Assembly: GCA_020849535.1 (NCBI GenBank)
Contig: JADLGB010000216.1
Span: 124,001-188,000 of the forward strand
Length of the DNA stretch: 64,000 nt
Reading direction: 5' to 3'
Source of the DNA: Candidatus Hydrogenedentota bacterium
GTDB taxonomy: Bacteria > Hydrogenedentota > Hydrogenedentia > Hydrogenedentales > SLHB01
Below, piece by piece: positions 26,701 to 34,487 of the stretch (positions are counted from its first letter, which is position 1; the number at the start of each line of letters is the position of its first letter). The notes under the pieces were generated by a model. That model had not been told where the DNA came from and searched no databases. It saw only the letters and a list, made by a program, of their open reading frames with translations. The translations under genes and the position numbers were made by a program.

Positions 26701-27845
26701 TTGGCGTGACCGATCGCTTCTTTGACGTGGGCGGTCATTCGCTTCTTGCCGTGCGGATCATGGCAACGGTTCGCGATCGTTTCGGGATCGATTTCCCGCT
26801 AACGCGCTTCTTCCAGGATCCGACCGTGGCGGGCATGGCGGCGTACATCCAGCAACAGCAGGGAGGAGGCGCTCCCGAGGGCCATACGCCGTTCACACTC
26901 GTCCCTATCCAGCCGTTGGGTGAGCGGCGTCCGCTGTTCTGTGTCGCCACCGCGGGGGGCGTGCTCTTCCCGTACTTCAACCTAGCCCCACTGCTGGGCA
27001 CGAACCAGCCGCTGTACGGGCTGCAAGACCCCGCGCTCGAAGGCAATTGCGCGCCGTTCGATACCGTCGATGAGCTGGCGGCGCATTACATTGAGGTGAT
27101 GAGGGGGCAGCAGCTTGTCGGTCCCTACCTGCTATGCGGGTGGTCCTACGGCGGCACGGTAGCCTTCGAGATGGCCCGGCAGCTCCGGGATCAAGGGCAC
27201 GAGGTCGGGCTGCTCGTTATCATTGACGCAATGCAGGCGCCGCCCGACCTCTCCGTTAAGGGCGGAATTGGTGCGTTCCTACGCGTCTGGCTCCGGCGCG
27301 CGCGCATCTTCATCCTGAACACGTATCATCTGCGCCCATATATCGTTGACGGCCTCTACCTCGTGTTTCGGCGCAAACGTGCCCGGCGCAAGGAAGGCGA
27401 AGTGGCAGTCGGGGATTACTTCCGCTGGGCATGCACGGACGTGGTACTCAAGCATGCGGGAATCGCGAACGTGGTCTCGCGCGATAGCCTGTTGATGATG
27501 AAGGTCCCGGCCTTTCGCCGCATCTTCAAGGTCCTGCACGCCAACGGCGAGGCCTGGAAAAAGTACGTCACCAAACCTTACGACGGCCGCATCACCCTGT
27601 TCCGCGCCGAGGTGCAACCGCCGGAACTCGTGGGGAATGACACGCTGGGGTGGGGAGAAGTCGCCCTCAAAGGAGTTGATGTCCACGTCATCCCCGGCTA
27701 CCATTCCGAAATCCTGGGCGTGGGTATCCCGCACTGCGCCGCGCATTTGACACAATGCCTTGAAAGGGCAGGGGATAGTCCCCTTTCGGTATCCCGGGAT
27801 GCGCCGCCGGCGGGTTCCATCGCATCAGTCAATTCTCTTCCTTGA
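23766..27845 (+). CDS. Single-module nonribosomal peptide synthetase (C-A-PCP-TE)
   Basis: A 1359-residue protein with four domains. The condensation domain covers about 8-430; its active site is HHIICDAS at 137-144, with Ala in place of the usual Gly of HHxxxDG. The adenylation domain covers about 455-950 (MYTSGSTGMPKGV, NASFDAATFEIWG, HVYGPTES, YRTGDLVRR, LTPNAKVDKRALP). The carrier domain has DVGGHSLLAVR with the pantetheine Ser near 992. The thioesterase covers about 1030-1345 (GWSYGGTVAFE, GYHSEIL). Aligning the pocket to GrsA gives D-A-F-F-L-G-V-T-F-K, like the aliphatic Ile/Val codes. It should join an acyl or aminoacyl donor to one hydrophobic residue and release the product. No phosphopantetheinyl transferase or tailoring enzyme is nearby. 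Confidence 0.93.
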   Translation: MFDGPDKCELTPLQSLFWAGQQIHEGLPLYNMAHLFTLRGQVEPLLFQRAFQHVIDASDALRLVFAEQEGRVYQKALPRFPFGVAVVDFRSVPDPDCAARAWAYERARRVFDLERCAFDCALLVTGPGRQFWFLNQHHIICDASSTSLVFERFAAAYEALASGSTPDGLESPTFLDYVRELPPPDASREVYWRDRMQDALQPLSFYGRRGKGLPARHVRTSCELGEERSQRLRALASRDDVFRKTANVSLFNTMAAILMTFLYRITGERMLAVGMPYHNRETDIQKCTAGLFIDVLPLPCEIDSLESFVSLVRRVGDEAVESVKSRPFSGVPGIGTQPFDVLFNFQIAQFATFNDLPVDQEWIQPGYGTERFVFQVHDFTRTGALSLYLDFDVDLFDEALRARAARHLLHLIDAVLENPEAPLSSLNVLRADERAQLITGFNETARALPVPATIPPLFESVVDKTPDAMAVRYGDSSLTYRLLNERANRLAHRLQREGIGPDVPVGLCIERSANLIVAMLGILKAGGAYVPLDSTYPEHRIALMMTEAGFPVLITQRSLLDRLPPFDGCTICVEDVMDNASLPVTNPTCPAEPRHLAYVMYTSGSTGMPKGVMIPHRAIVRLVLNTDYVDLNPEDRVAQASNASFDAATFEIWGALLNGAQLVGVSQETALSPQGLSDFLRAESISTLFLTTALFNQIALLRPEAFSSLRYMLFGGEACDPRCVRRVLESAPPQNLLHVYGPTESTTFTTWHRVERVPEDALTVPIGRPIANTQCYLLAEDLQPSPLGVPGELCIGGIGLACGYFKRPDLSSESFVADPFHAGEVLYRTGDLVRRLDDGAIEFIGRKDGQIKLRGFRIELGEIESALHAVPGIRECCVILREDQPGNKQIVAYIVPAQAEALETASLRTSLGETLPEYMVPRAIVFMEALPLTPNAKVDKRALPVPGHDAVDSSLVAPRTPLETDIARLWSDALGGRPVGVTDRFFDVGGHSLLAVRIMATVRDRFGIDFPLTRFFQDPTVAGMAAYIQQQQGGGAPEGHTPFTLVPIQPLGERRPLFCVATAGGVLFPYFNLAPLLGTNQPLYGLQDPALEGNCAPFDTVDELAAHYIEVMRGQQLVGPYLLCGWSYGGTVAFEMARQLRDQGHEVGLLVIIDAMQAPPDLSVKGGIGAFLRVWLRRARIFILNTYHLRPYIVDGLYLVFRRKRARRKEGEVAVGDYFRWACTDVVLKHAGIANVVSRDSLLMMKVPAFRRIFKVLHANGEAWKKYVTKPYDGRITLFRAEVQPPELVGNDTLGWGEVALKGVDVHVIPGYHSEILGVGIPHCAAHLTQCLERAGDSPLSVSRDAPPAGSIASVNSLP

Positions 27846-27942
27846 GCGGGTCCTCACTACGTTTCTGTCTCGTTTGACGTATCCCGAATCCTGTGATACC
27901 GTTTCAGAGGCCTGTCTTCAAAGAGAATATAGAGGAACGATC

Positions 27943-28329
27943 ATGAAAAAGCAGTGTTACATTGCCCCGCACGCGCCCGCGGCTGCCGGTCCGTACTCCC
28001 ACGCGGTTGCTGCTGGTAATCTCTTGTTCGTGTCAGGCCAAGGCGCATTGAAGCCCGATGGCAGCGGCCGCCGGACGGGCTCCCTGGAAGAAGAAGTGCG
28101 CCAGACGCTGGACAATGTCGCCGCCATTCTCAAGGACTGCGGGTCGGGTATGGAGCACGTGGTAAAGACGACCGTCTATCTTGCCGACATGAAGGATTTC
28201 GGCGAGATGAACGCCATCTATCGCGAGTACTTCCCCACAAATCCGCCGGCGCGGACGACCATTCAGGCCGCGAGGCTCCCGTTGGACTTCCGGGTCGAAA
28301 TCGAAGCTGTCGCCATCCTGCCCGAGTGA
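27943..28329 (+). CDS. RidA family enamine/imine deaminase
   Basis: A 128-residue protein starting at ATG 27943 after AGAGGA; an in-frame start at 27760 overlaps the NRPS end and adds no domain. Family signatures are AAGPYSHAVAAGNLLFVSGQ, VKTTVYLADM and the C-terminal PPARTTIQAARLPLDFRVEIEAVA, with the conserved Arg and Glu. RidA proteins hydrolyse reactive enamines released by PLP enzymes. It lies 97 bp after the NRPS gene and may share its transcript, but the function is general housekeeping. Confidence 0.93.
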   Translation: MKKQCYIAPHAPAAAGPYSHAVAAGNLLFVSGQGALKPDGSGRRTGSLEEEVRQTLDNVAAILKDCGSGMEHVVKTTVYLADMKDFGEMNAIYREYFPTNPPARTTIQAARLPLDFRVEIEAVAILPE

Positions 28330-29618
28330 TCGAAATGCGCAAACTCCCTGGATATCGCTGGTGCCTGGCCTCGCTGTTGTTGATCGGCGTATGCGCCGTA
28401 GCCGTGCCAACTTCCGTCGGCCAGGATGCGGCGGAGTTCAATTCCGAGGGGGTGGCAAGCTATTCCAAGAAGAAGTGGGACGACGCTATCCAGAGTTTTG
28501 CCCAGGCCTACAATCTGGCTCCGGAAAACGAAATCGTCCGGCGAAACCTCTGCAACGCGTACCAGGCCCAGGCCAACGAGTTGGCGCTCGCCTCTGACTT
28601 CCAGACCGCCGTCGATCTGCTGCTCACGGCGATCAGCGTTGACCCCAGGAACGCATCACCTCTGGCTCAGATCGGCTCCTACTACCTGCGGCTCGATATG
28701 GTCCAGGATGCCGTGTACCGGCTTGAGGAGTCCGTAGAACTGGATGCCAACAACATGGATGTCCAGGAGCTGCTGGGGGACGCGTACTACAAGTCCAACG
28801 ACCTGCCGTCGGCCCTGGCCCAGTGGGAACTCGTGCGCGAGGTTCAGCCCAGCCGCCCGGGACTCGCGGATAAGCTCGAGAAGGCCTATCGCGAGGAACA
28901 GGTGGAGTACAACTTCGGCAAGGCTGAAAGCGCACATTTCCGCATCAGCTTCGCGCCGGGCACCAGCGGCGGCGACCTCAGCCGAGTGCTACAGGTCCTC
29001 GAACGCGCCTACCGCGACATCGGGCGCAAGTTAGGCGGCGCGTATCCGCCGACGCCTATCCAGGTGATCGTGTATACCGCGGATGATTTTGCCAAGGCGA
29101 CCAACCTGGACGATCACGTGGGCGCGGTCTACGATGGCAAGATTCGCGTGCCGATCGTCGACAAGGCCGGCCTCACGATCGACCAAGGCGAACTGCAACG
29201 GCGTTTGTACCACGAGTACACGCACGTCGTCGTGCGGTTCTGGGCGGGCAACAACGTGCCGTGGTGGCTCAACGAAGGGTTGGCCGAGACCTTCTCCAAC
29301 GACGTCACCCGTGAAGACAGCATGTTGTTGCGCGACGCGAACGCGGCCGGATTGCTGTTCTCACTCGACCAGCTCGAAGAGAGCCAGCTCAGGAAGCTCG
29401 ACCCTGAGTCGTTACACCTCGCCTACCGTCAAGCGCATGTCACCGTAAGCTTCCTGTGGAATCGTTACGGCCACCGGGGCGTCTCGCTGTTGCTCGAAAG
29501 CCTGTCGCAGGGAACGGCTCACGAAGACGCGCTGGTGTCTTCCTGCCGGATCGACTACGCGGGCCTGCAACGTGAGGTTATCAAGAGCCTGGGCCGCATG
29601 GTCTCCTCCGCCGGCTGA
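28326..29618 (+). CDS. Secreted TPR protein with gluzincin-like (peptidase MA-type) domain
   Basis: A 430-residue exported protein. GTG 28326 overlaps the ridA stop (GTGA); ATG 28335 is an equally good start and gives MRKLPGYRWCLASLLLIGVC as signal peptide. About 35-195 are TPR repeats (AYNLAPENEIVRRNLCNAYQ, YYLRLDMVQDAVYRLEES). About 200-420 form a metallopeptidase-like domain with HEYTHVVVRFWAG (HExxH type) followed by WWLNEGLAETF, where the second Glu would be the third zinc ligand, as in Peptidase_MA_2. It should be a periplasmic or outer-envelope zinc peptidase. The substrate is unknown. Confidence 0.85.
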   Translation: MIEMRKLPGYRWCLASLLLIGVCAVAVPTSVGQDAAEFNSEGVASYSKKKWDDAIQSFAQAYNLAPENEIVRRNLCNAYQAQANELALASDFQTAVDLLLTAISVDPRNASPLAQIGSYYLRLDMVQDAVYRLEESVELDANNMDVQELLGDAYYKSNDLPSALAQWELVREVQPSRPGLADKLEKAYREEQVEYNFGKAESAHFRISFAPGTSGGDLSRVLQVLERAYRDIGRKLGGAYPPTPIQVIVYTADDFAKATNLDDHVGAVYDGKIRVPIVDKAGLTIDQGELQRRLYHEYTHVVVRFWAGNNVPWWLNEGLAETFSNDVTREDSMLLRDANAAGLLFSLDQLEESQLRKLDPESLHLAYRQAHVTVSFLWNRYGHRGVSLLLESLSQGTAHEDALVSSCRIDYAGLQREVIKSLGRMVSSAG

Positions 29619-30196
29619 TATCGCCTCCCCCGGACAGCACACCCGTTCGCAGATGACGCAGATACGCGCAGATGAAGTTGTTCGTCCACAGATTTCACCG
29701 ACTACACCGATTTGAAGACAGGTAAGATGGTCAAGCCGGATTCGCAAATGGCTCAGATTGTGATGGAAATGATGAGAGCATCGATAAGAGCGCGGGCCCT
29801 CTTGAGGCCTGAAGGGCCGGCACGATGCCAGCCCAGGGCAGAGCGAAGCGACGCCCTGGGTTCATGCCACCCCCCGAAATCTTGAGCGCTGAAGGTGCGG
29901 CCCTCTCCCAAAACCGCCTTTCCCGAAGAATCCTGAGGCACCCAACGTCCCCCCTGGCAGCGCTCTCGAAGGAGAAACGGGCGTCTCGCCTGTGATGTGA
30001 ATCCACTCCAACGCTGAGGCGCGGAGAAACGAGAAGGTGAAAACCATCTTCAGAACTGCCTCGCGCTACGAGTATTGTAGCACATCGATCCACTTGAGAG
30101 ATCGACTGCGCGGACCACAATCGCCGCTCGGCTCTTCTGTACGCCTAAGTCCCGGCAAGGGCGGCGAAGTCATCAGCCGCGTACCGCTGGTCTCCA
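29619..30196. other. Gene-free spacer with repeat-like sequence
   Basis: No gene is supported. GGCCCTCTTGAGGCCTGAAG near 29801 begins a small palindrome, followed by an imperfect GCCCAGGGC...GCCCTGGG pair (29831-29859). These look like further short dispersed repeats. Weak open frames across them have no coding character. Confidence 0.45.
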
Positions 30197-30991
30197 TCAC
30201 GCAACCGGCAACTTCAATAGCAGTATTGCGGCCGATTCGAGCATGGCCGTGAGAGCTACCATGGACATAACGGGGTACAGGGATTTTGTGTGCCAACGCG
30301 CCGTGGTGACCAGAAGCATCTCGGTCATGTCCTGAATCATTTCGTGAGCACTGTTACCCATACAAAGCGCCATGTAGATCGCGGCAATCAGAACTATCGC
30401 TCCAGGTGTTCCGATGCGAGATGATTGGAACCCCGCAAACAGGAATCCCTGAAAATAGAGCGCAGCGCTGACTGCGTCGAGTAGCGGCAGTGCGAATGCG
30501 AGTCGAACCAGTCCGGAATCGTTGCGAAAGATGCCTGGGGTAGCGCACGCCAGCGGGAGATTAAGTGCGGCACAGAGCAGGAGGTATGCAACTTTGAGGA
30601 CGAGTGCGACACCCAGCCACAGTGCGAGATTCCGTAAGGGGACTGTATTCAGTGCGAGATATGCTGTGAGATTCATGCCTCGTCTCAGCGATGCGAAGAG
30701 GAAAACGAACAGGATCATGCAGGTGCAGAATACCCCGTAGGCCAGGACCATGATTGCCTCGTTTCCGTAGGCTTCATTCACCTGACTGGACTGCAGGCCG
30801 CTGTCTTGAAAGGCCGTCATGAGGATCATGCCCAGGAATGACACGGCAAACAGGGCGGCGATCCCCAGGGCCATGGCAAGCGCGCCAAACCCCAACGTGG
30901 CCCAGAATCCCCAAGGCCTACCCGCGGGGACGGGCGGTAGTAGCGTCTCACGTGGTCCTTGTGCATTGCCCGTGAATTCTTCCCGAAGCAT
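30197..30991 (-). CDS. CPBP-like integral membrane protein lacking catalytic residues
   Basis: A 264-residue polytopic membrane protein from ATG 30991 (SD AAGAAGGGA). About seven to eight hydrophobic segments are visible. The segment AVSAALYFQGFLFAGF aligns with the CPBP/Rce1 motif EExxFRGxLF, but both Glu are Ala and the Arg is Gln. The later conserved His and Asn positions are also not kept (IAAIYMALCMGN; MSMVALTAMLESA). If the alignment holds, it is a pseudo-protease. Otherwise it is an unassigned membrane protein. It stands alone between two spacers. Confidence 0.6.
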   Translation of the reverse strand: MLREEFTGNAQGPRETLLPPVPAGRPWGFWATLGFGALAMALGIAALFAVSFLGMILMTAFQDSGLQSSQVNEAYGNEAIMVLAYGVFCTCMILFVFLFASLRRGMNLTAYLALNTVPLRNLALWLGVALVLKVAYLLLCAALNLPLACATPGIFRNDSGLVRLAFALPLLDAVSAALYFQGFLFAGFQSSRIGTPGAIVLIAAIYMALCMGNSAHEMIQDMTEMLLVTTARWHTKSLYPVMSMVALTAMLESAAILLLKLPVA

Positions 30992-31339
30992 GAACATTCC
31001 CTTCTTGGACTCATGGGGGCAGATTGAATCTAGTCCTCCCGCGCACCAACAGTCTAGCACGAAAGCCAAACGCATACACCTACTCGGCACCTGTTGCGGA
31101 TGTGCCGTGTGCGAGGCTGGGCGCATGGGTAGTCTCGGAGGAAGTCCCGGCAGTGACAAAACGATCTCGATGGAAAGCTTCCCATTGCGTTACGAGACGA
31201 AGAACCTGGGGACCAACCCGCGAGACCGGAGGCAAGCCTCCTTTGTGAAAGCAGAGGCAAGCCTCCGCACTCCAAGGTGCGTGCTCCGCACAGGCGCAAG
31301 AGGGCAGCATGCATGCGGGAAGCTTTACAGTGGTCCCCT
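30992..31339. other. Spacer with short palindromes
   Basis: No gene is seen. GGAGGCAAGCCTCC (31228-31241) and AGAGGCAAGCCTCC (31253-31266) are two adjacent palindromic copies that could form hairpins between the converging ends of transcripts. No promoter was identified with confidence. Confidence 0.45.
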
Positions 31340-32980
31340 TCACTGTTTCGTGGGCGTAAATTGCAATCCTTCCAATGGCCGCCCTTCGGGGTCGGTGAAG
31401 CGCATGAAGAAGGCCCACATGCCGGCGCGGTTGTAGACCTTGACCTCGATGCGGGAGGTGCCTTGCGGCAGGGTCACGGGGACGACGTACTTGTCCACGT
31501 CGAGGCCTTGCACGCCGGTGTAGCGGTAGACTTCCTTCCCGTTAATGCGCACGACGGCATCGTCGTCTGAACAGAAGCGCATCTGGACAGCTTGCTCGGC
31601 AGGGCTCGTCACCTCGCAGTAGGCGTGGGCGAGGCCCTTTTGGCCGTAAATTTCGGAAAGGCCCATGGTGCCCGTGGTCGTCTCGCGCACGCGCCAGCCC
31701 GCTGAACCCGTCAGCACGGGGTAGATGGCGGCGGGATCGATGCCCTTGTCCGGCGGAGTTTCCGTGTCGAGCATCTTGCCCGGCATTTCCTCAAAGGGCG
31801 CGGCAATGTACCACGCGGGCACATAGCCGGGGAGCGGCTGTGGATCTACCCAATGCCCTTCGGGCTGAACGCGTTTCTCCTTCATGGAAGGTGTTTCGGG
31901 TCGGACGAGCAGGCCGCCAGACTCGAGGATCTCGCGGTTGGCCGCTTCGACCGGCTTCCCCAGCGGCGGCAAGTCGGCCCATCCCGGCACGGTGTCGTTG
32001 TGGCAGATGAACGACACCAGCCCGCACGCGCCTTCGCGCACGAAGTCCTCCAACTGCTCGCGGAGCTGGTCGGGCGTGGGCACCCCTTGTCCTGTCTTTG
32101 CGGGTCCGCCGTCAAATGCCTGGTAGATCCCCATGAACGGAATTCCGGGGACCCGTTCCCGTGCTTCGGAGAGCATGTGTTGCACTTCCTGTGCGGTCCG
32201 TTCGCGGTCGTAGCGGTTCGTGCTGACGGGATACCAGTAGATCATCATGATATCGCACACGCCCGGCGCCAGATTGATGACCGACCCCGCATCCCCAAAG
32301 CCCGCGCACACCGGGTGCTTGGGATCCGGGTCGGTTTCGCGGATGACCTTGTACAGGGCGCGCAACGCTGAAACGGCATCCCCCGGACTGTCGTCGAGAA
32401 CGTAGTACCCGTAGAGGTTCGGGGAATCCTTAATCTGCTCGATTTCGGCACGGCACGTCTCGGGCCAGAAGAGGATCATCCCCTCGCGATGTGCGGCGGG
32501 CGTGGTGCCGCCATAGCCGCGCTCGCAATTGACGAGTTCGCTTTCCGTCATCTTCTCGTAGCGGACCAGCTCGTCGTCGAGTTGGATGACTTGGGTTTCC
32601 TGCTCTCTGCGGCCGTGAACAAAGTAGAGGGGAATGGTCTTCTGGTCGGCCGTGATCGGATCGCGCAAGCGGATGCCGTGGTACAGGTAGGAGGTCACGT
32701 GAGGCATGACCTTGATCCCGTTCTTGAGACAGAAGGCGCCCTGCGGCGTTGCCGGGTCGAGTTCCGTCTTGCCGCCGAGCACGAGATTCATGCCCGCGTC
32801 TTTCACCCGCTGAAGGTCCTCGACGCGCTCGGCCCCATAGGTGCCGAGGACCGGCTTGCCCCCGATGGACCATGGAATCTCGTGCAGTTTGATCAACTCC
32901 GCGGAGTCCGCGGCATGAACCATCCCAGGCGTAATGAGCAGGATGCCAAGTGCAATGATCTTGTAGACGTGTAAACGCAT
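31340..32980 (-). CDS. Secreted TIM-barrel glycosidase-like protein with C-terminal beta-domain
   Basis: A 546-residue exported protein starting at ATG 32980 (signal peptide LHVYKIIALGILLITPGMVHA; AAGGGAA upstream). The N-terminal 350 residues look like a glycoside-hydrolase-type barrel (IGGKPVLGTYGAERVEDLQR, NLYGYYVLDDSPGDAVSALR, DIMMIYWYPVSTNRYDRER, EGACGLVSFICHNDTVPGW). A beta-rich tail (DDAVVRINGKEVYRYTGVQG, IEVKVYNRAGMWAFFMRFTD) resembles a carbohydrate-binding module. I cannot assign a GH family number; the acidic pair in YVLDDSPGD is a candidate active-site element. Its role is probably extracellular polysaccharide breakdown or binding. Confidence 0.75.
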   Translation of the reverse strand: MRLHVYKIIALGILLITPGMVHAADSAELIKLHEIPWSIGGKPVLGTYGAERVEDLQRVKDAGMNLVLGGKTELDPATPQGAFCLKNGIKVMPHVTSYLYHGIRLRDPITADQKTIPLYFVHGRREQETQVIQLDDELVRYEKMTESELVNCERGYGGTTPAAHREGMILFWPETCRAEIEQIKDSPNLYGYYVLDDSPGDAVSALRALYKVIRETDPDPKHPVCAGFGDAGSVINLAPGVCDIMMIYWYPVSTNRYDRERTAQEVQHMLSEARERVPGIPFMGIYQAFDGGPAKTGQGVPTPDQLREQLEDFVREGACGLVSFICHNDTVPGWADLPPLGKPVEAANREILESGGLLVRPETPSMKEKRVQPEGHWVDPQPLPGYVPAWYIAAPFEEMPGKMLDTETPPDKGIDPAAIYPVLTGSAGWRVRETTTGTMGLSEIYGQKGLAHAYCEVTSPAEQAVQMRFCSDDDAVVRINGKEVYRYTGVQGLDVDKYVVPVTLPQGTSRIEVKVYNRAGMWAFFMRFTDPEGRPLEGLQFTPTKQ

Positions 32981-33256
32981 GATGCTGAATTCCCTTCTGC
33001 AGCCAAGTCCTAACAATGTGGCAAACGGAAGATACAGGCTCCACAATTTACAAAGACTATAGGGTTGGCGTCCTCCCGGCAATGGCAGGCATTGACCATT
33101 TTGTACCAAATTGACTCGGGCACAGGGCGCCTTACGGCATTCGCGACTACTTTCTGTCTTCACGGAAGCGTGATCTGATACCCTTGCGCATGCAAGGCTG
33201 ACAGCAATTGTCCGGCTGGCCGCTGTTTCAAGAGACCCTTTTCGGGAGAACGTGCC

Positions 33257-34132
33257 GTGATCCAGTCACTGCCGCTGTTCGTCTTTCTCGTGATGCTTGC
33301 ATTCCTGATCGCGATGGCGGGTATCTGCGTGTTCGCCGGACTGCACGCCCGGCGGCGTGCCGCATTGATCAAAGCCATGCCCACATCCCAAATCGGATCG
33401 GCCGAGGATGGCTACCGCGAGTTCGAGGGCACCATTGAAGCCATTGATGGGCAGACACTGAGCGCTCCGCTGACCTTGTCGCCGTGCTGCTGGTACCACG
33501 CGCGGGTCGAGAAATGGGTGCCGCGCAGGGGTTCGAGCGAAACTTCGCGCTGGGAGACTGTGCGAGAGATCACGAGCAGCTCACCGTTTCTTTTGCGCGA
33601 TGCGACAGGGGTGTGCGCCGTGTATCCAGACGGCGCCGAGGTCACGCCGACCGACAAGAGCCTCTGGTATGGCGCGAGCCAAGAACCCAGTGATCGCAGT
33701 CCAAAGCGCGTCGGCCCAGGCGAATCGGCGAAAGGAATGCTCGAGATTGCGTGCGGCCCTAATTCGCGGTATCGCTATTTCGAGGAACGGATGTACGATG
33801 GCGACCCATTGTTGGTGCTGGGGCATTTCTCGAGAATGCACGAGGAAGATGCTACTGACGAAGACGATGAACCGTTGGATTCAGATGCGGACGACAGCCT
33901 TGACGACCATTCCGAAGAAGGTGAGCGGGACGCTGAGTCGTTTTCCGAATTGGCCAAGCAGGTCACGGCGAATTCCATTTCCTCTGGCGCGCGCACGCAC
34001 CCGTTCATTCTCTCCACGACCCCGCAGGCCGCTCACGTAGCGATATCCGAGCTGGGGGGGCTCGGAGCGCTATTCATCGCGCTGGTGCCTCTTGCGATTG
34101 CGGCATACTTGATCTGGTGCCGCTACGGCTAG
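33257..34132 (+). CDS. Two-TM protein with GIDE/MUL1-like domain, no RING
   Basis: A 291-residue protein from GTG 33257 (SD GGGAGAA). An N-terminal membrane helix (FVFLVMLAFLIAMAGICVFAG) is followed by a domain reading FEGTIEAIDGQTLSAPLTLS, CCWYHARVEKWV and RDATGVCAVYPDGAEV. This is the pattern of the GIDE domain of the MAPL/MUL1 E3 ligases and their bacterial homologues. An acidic linker (DEDDEPLDSDADDSLDDHSE) and a C-terminal membrane helix (FIALVPLAIAAYLIW) follow. The ubiquitin-ligase RING is absent. The function is unknown; a membrane-associated stress or signalling role is only a guess. Confidence 0.65.
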   Translation: MIQSLPLFVFLVMLAFLIAMAGICVFAGLHARRRAALIKAMPTSQIGSAEDGYREFEGTIEAIDGQTLSAPLTLSPCCWYHARVEKWVPRRGSSETSRWETVREITSSSPFLLRDATGVCAVYPDGAEVTPTDKSLWYGASQEPSDRSPKRVGPGESAKGMLEIACGPNSRYRYFEERMYDGDPLLVLGHFSRMHEEDATDEDDEPLDSDADDSLDDHSEEGERDAESFSELAKQVTANSISSGARTHPFILSTTPQAAHVAISELGGLGALFIALVPLAIAAYLIWCRYG

Positions 34133-34292
34133 GCCTTTCTGGGCCAAGCCGAAGGAGTACCAGCGTCTTCCGAGCCTATTCGAAACCATGCCTGTTGACG
34201 GCACGGCCAATCAGGGCTATATTCAAGACAGGCGGCCACTGGCCGCGGACGGGTCCACGGGGGCATCTCGGCCACGAGAAGGAGGGACCAGT

Positions 34293-34409
34293 ATGTCGTG
34301 CATCTCGATTCTCTGCTACTTCCTTGATCTGCTTTGGCAGGCGTTCGGGGGCGTTCCAATTCTTGGCGACTTCATCGCCGCCCTCGGCCAGCGGCTTTGC
34401 GATGAGTAG
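34293..34409 (+). CDS. Small 38-residue hydrophobic protein
   Basis: A short gene with a strong ribosome site (GAAGGAGGGA, 6 bp before ATG 34293) and a good terminator 22 bp after the stop. The product is amphipathic or hydrophobic (SILCYFLDLLWQAFGG, VPILGDFIAALGQRL) with three Cys. It could be a small membrane or envelope peptide. No family is recognised. Support is from start signal, terminator and isolation between genes. Confidence 0.55.
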   Translation: MSCISILCYFLDLLWQAFGGVPILGDFIAALGQRLCDE

Positions 34410-34431
34410 GGTCTGAAGTGACTGAATGCGC

Positions 34432-34466
34432 GCGCTCCGGTCACTACGGTGGCCGGAGCGCTTTGT
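34432..34466 (+). terminator. Rho-independent-like terminator with UACG tetraloop
   Basis: A 13-bp stem GCGCTCCGGTCAC (34432-34444) and GTGGCCGGAGCGC (34449-34461), with one G-T pair, closes a TACG loop (C-UACG-G in RNA, an extra-stable UNCG loop), followed by TTTGT. The U tract is short. Orientation fits the 38-residue gene just upstream. Confidence 0.7.
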
Positions 34467-34487
34467 GGAGGAGAATCGCCCCGCCCT

